Below are positions 8,401 to 8,455 of a DNA stretch of 8,455 nt, piece by piece. Origin of the DNA: an uncultured Clostridia bacterium. Its GTDB lineage: Bacteria > Bacillota > Clostridia > Christensenellales > UBA1242. The first letter of the stretch is position 1. The number at the start of each line of letters is the position of its first letter. The translations under genes and the position numbers were made by a program. The notes beneath the pieces are model-generated. The model was not told where the DNA came from, ran no database searches, and saw only the letters and a list, made by a program, of their open reading frames with translations. Where the stretch lies: positions 1 through 8,455 of the forward strand of contig CANRMV010000041.1 in assembly GCA_947631875.1 (NCBI GenBank), written 5' to 3'.

Positions 8401-8414
8401 CCAACATAGTCCAT
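2403..8414 (-). CDS. Giant GLUG-repeat/Ig-like repeat protein, probable extracellular adhesin-type protein; N-terminus doubtful
   Basis: This 2003-residue frame is uninterrupted, and I do not recognise a named gene. Residues 2-25 (YVGAVVGADG, then LKNVYFSN) look like one GLUG-type beta-helix unit. Residues of about 45-1000 are beta-rich and low in recognisable motifs. Two stretches resemble bacterial Ig-like (Big-type) strands: ITISTSSSILNV with VKNTGLAKITVSS (about 235-265) and ITITSSNQNVAQIVNENG (about 769-786). A cap follows, WYILLDDITLTND and IAGLDGNGHEIYMGG (about 1010-1054), then a seven-unit GLUG-like array (about 1095-1317). A second cap, NPITISSPSDFENYV to GYLEGNFMEIDGIKL (about 1452-1517), leads into an array of about eleven units (1523-1919). 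There is no LPXTG, hydrophobic tail or signal peptide. Proteins of this build are generally secreted or surface-exposed and thought to bind ligands, so an extracellular role is inference. ATG 8414 has no good Shine-Dalgarno site and an in-frame TAA lies at 8423-8421, so the true start is probably outside the window. Confidence 0.85.
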   Translation of the reverse strand: MDYVGAVVGADGYTNTQLKNVYFSNTTEGSIGDASGVNTIEAVDAGAGVFESSMIIRQASDALVEALEIEESETDKLVLAGLIGNAYINGRDYSRSFKFETGSYLSRELRKVNSESGNTTLDTRDIQTGFYYGDILIVRKQSNGDYVYSSSYTFAQKTVELTIGNGSPFKMDGGSDGNIEVYFMYYFSVQRALEESDPNKFAFAQDDINDLNYVSTNSNFHPLKPTGDDGAVEVDTDITISTSSSILNVDANVNITVKNTGLAKITVSSILNVVKAKTIYIFVVNYFNKNIQSSLFFAENSLNSENLNGDSTYTLRGNKNSKLYLVPNYSYNEDDKFNISDDGILNYKSKNYVLNPNMDLTVSVTPEKGGSFSKSQVDGQTVVFFKKDRTSKPAAGATDTYNLTPVLQIVIDGVRYYFELDGSALNNLKLTYRESAQRIYTGSTMHRIVTNQTFADTVTVESTNNDEKIYYRVTKVGDGEPSTIQERLNENYTGDYLTYLNGDANDLFDFTFTPKGTNIYSFVCGVNKNSQAYKNRYSEPIYGEYILEFRSSTFDDNGGAVWCSTRIFLDEAELKFIGINNYSSINDVSTTAEVVVPSQRGLLEITLDPVEAVFDTFTISNNAANYNEGATEISLSFAYETVDENKSVTYQPVPNFGIYSNGALTFTYAQMITFLKSLSDNEECYRGKIYISYIMPASNVMDKVPVGFDVSVTYGEDKDPITEKRMYYTKLGSYARLEFASKDAIDNVYYVARGLEYNLILNSFGFEENQITITSSNQNVAQIVNENGAIRLQITPNSIVYPQGYPGLYVTITTTAYKIVDNVRINSEHKMELCVMDFVMNYNYSEGKNEDLIVGMVDGVISTTIGNPYRLELSISDFIEYDKSNSSVAQSVNNFVTQMTNRVVWTAYEVGLPDVYLRDLTEIYRSNYFLADGLTITPLKVYNHELDAYHFSVLGYYIMESGGYIYSPTPIASERFYTEFSFDVKEQSTEESPLPIEKTEEFMNMMAGQWYILLDDITLTNDEQANKENIEQFTPITAQIAGLDGNGHEIYMGGEYNMETLAEIGLFANVREDCVIKNVTISLTSNVTIYVALDTYNVGLVTANNEGIITNANIKSNGRSLSVIYRGEGTATSSYVSSIAASNSGMITNSRSDLDIFANVNLTGFVGTNSGKIASSYYKGGSLENYSTGTSELTAGFAVENSGEIYTSYVSGDFDPSTTYYSGKENALKANNNIAGFVYENTGTVTDCYTNINMEGNGSYVAGFTLTNSGEIDRCISWSVLINRNDSGYGFAGMNELADEDNEGGSITNCYFLQDAGVNENIGNLENDPNAIIKPLTLKEFELGEKLPDEEEVDPTDNFATLFEKYNYQTQKGANAVWFYNDETNASTQEFGDARFNIKRLELVAPNIIAFSQRKLESVETVVDPETNAENVVYNYVYDSSVCEPLGEIHNPITISSPSDFENYVSRQNNSVNVNKAYYRFISDIQYDEDADNSKLSQTRFLGYLEGNFMEIDGIKLVSSNNQNFAGLFAEIGSSSDAGSIGVVMNLTINPNEVNFSNAAVVGTLAGRLVGGKVYNVNVVPEDDVVVQGMNIVGGIIGLTMGEFDVSTVNSSAFVRAKNLRTQDFQSGSSDYSAYSYAGTIIGVASGHGKVRFSSLNEEIRVSAARPGLMFGLVDTGVTVSDMEVTILEETRVVSYNDYAGLFVGQTRGNISKVSIYGSDLISNPFDVNNTSYLPKIVGGFAGLVETGNLDNIYVSQDIIASTASTKPYDDGGRGIKYIGGFAGQIAGNAVISNIVVDNVSITGTEFVGGVVGQISLSRVGSVNFSNLDVSANLTVKGLAVSQVGVGGLAGEVAEQSNIVLSATNKEADTIVNNKFVIEGSIQVLIYQGGNTSYHIGAILGKNDKSNNHLISNTDSTISGESSITNVSNMAGGADDWTETLKTNKSEGSVTLEHTSTTGETNVNKNIYNATDSTYATNLNFTLNEESLNVYISVFGIATEFKD
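2658..3846 (-). repeat. C-terminal GLUG-like beta-helix repeat array (about eleven units)
   Basis: Coding repeats cover residues of about 1523-1919 of the giant protein. Each unit has a small hydrophobic core of the form (Y/F/I)-(V/A/I)-G-G-(F/L/V)-(A/V)-G, a short polar turn, then an alternating strand such as ISNIVVDNVSI. Clear cores are FAGLFAEIG, VVGTLAGRL, IVGGIIGLT, YAGTIIGVA, YAGLFVGQT, IVGGFAGLV, YIGGFAGQI, FVGGVVGQI, VGGLAGEV and IGAILGKN, with a looser one at RPGLMFGLV. Spacing is about 30-50 residues. The copies are diverged at the DNA level, so this is an old protein repeat and not a recent tandem duplication. Confidence 0.75.
4465..5130 (-). repeat. Central GLUG-like repeat array (seven units)
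   Basis: Coding repeats cover residues of about 1095-1317. The units share a core of G-F-(x)3-N-(S/T)-G-(x)-I followed by a strand ending in an aromatic residue: GLVTANNEGIITNA, IAASNSGMITNS, GFVGTNSGKIASSYY, GFAVENSGEIYTSY, GFVYENTGTVTDCY, GFTLTNSGEIDRC and GFAGMNELAD with GGSITNCYF. They are more alike than the C-terminal array and follow a distinct consensus, NSG(E/K)I in place of GG(F/L)AG, so the two arrays probably expanded separately. Cys recurs three times at the same place in the last units. Confidence 0.75.
8340..8411 (-). repeat. Remnant of an N-terminal GLUG-like unit
   Basis: The first codons of the giant frame read YVGAVVGADG followed by LKNVYFSN, the same core-turn-strand pattern as the downstream arrays. 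A complete unit at the extreme N-terminus with no signal peptide suggests that further units lie upstream, beyond the window. Confidence 0.5.
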
Positions 8415-8455
8415 TCTTCTTTATCTTGTTCTAATAATTTTTTAGCTTCCTCCAT
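8360..8455 (-). CDS. Short open frame entering from the right edge, probably part of the giant gene in another frame
   Basis: From 8455 the minus strand reads MEEAKKLLEQDKEEW, a charged helix-like stretch. It then runs out of phase through the start of the giant frame to TGA at 8362-8360. The other two minus-strand frames hit stops before 8414 (TAA 8444-8442 and TAA 8423-8421 in the giant-gene frame, TAG 8433-8431 in the third). This is therefore the only frame that could bring translation in from upstream. The ATG at 8455 coincides with the window edge and may be an internal Met. I infer that this is the upstream part of the giant gene, separated by a one- or two-base frame change near 8412-8420. 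It could equally be the tail of an unrelated upstream gene overlapping the giant gene by 55 nt. Confidence 0.35.
   Translation of the reverse strand: MEEAKKLLEQDKEEWTMLVQLWAQMATPTHN

Noticed and set aside
8438..8443. A6 run as a phase-variation or programmed frameshift site for the giant gene
   Set aside because: The giant-gene frame still meets TAA at 8423-8421 after this run, so slippage here cannot restore a continuous frame. No slippery heptamer fits at the actual junction.

Overview
The window is AT-rich bacterial DNA in which all supported genes lie on the minus strand. Transcription runs from high to low coordinates. The standard code fits: tryptophan is TGG throughout and no in-frame TGA is read through. 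The RNA polymerase beta subunit, the Shine-Dalgarno site and the sigma-A-type promoter suggest a low-GC Bacillota-like lineage, perhaps an uncultured clostridial gut-type organism. The beta sequence is divergent enough that I would not name a genus.

Layout in the direction of transcription: (1) 8455-8360, the end of a reading frame that enters from beyond the right edge and stops inside the next one; (2) 8414-2403, an uninterrupted 2003-residue frame for a very large, repeat-rich, probably surface-exposed protein; (3) 2402-2214, a 189-bp intergenic region with a near-consensus promoter, a short leader and an intrinsic terminator ending about 20 nt before the next start codon; (4) 2213-1, the first 737 residues of rpoB, cut by the left edge.

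The giant protein holds two arrays of GLUG-like beta-helix repeats, each preceded by a capping segment, plus a beta-rich, partly Ig-like region of roughly 950 residues. Its apparent N-terminus falls inside a third GLUG-like unit, there is no signal peptide, and a stop codon lies three codons upstream. The visible start is therefore probably not the real gene start. Either a frameshift (real or an assembly error near the window edge) or a broken gene is likely.

The most interesting points are the promoter-leader-terminator arrangement before rpoB, which looks like attenuation control; a glutamine in beta at the position equivalent to E. coli His526, which predicts low rifampicin sensitivity; a rewritten, normally near-invariant beta segment close to the active centre; and the absence of the usual rplJ-rplL genes before rpoB. 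The two genes appear unrelated in function and seem to be neighbours only by position. I saw no RNA genes, CRISPR array, insertion sequence or attachment site. The only gene-free stretch is the 189-bp intergenic region.
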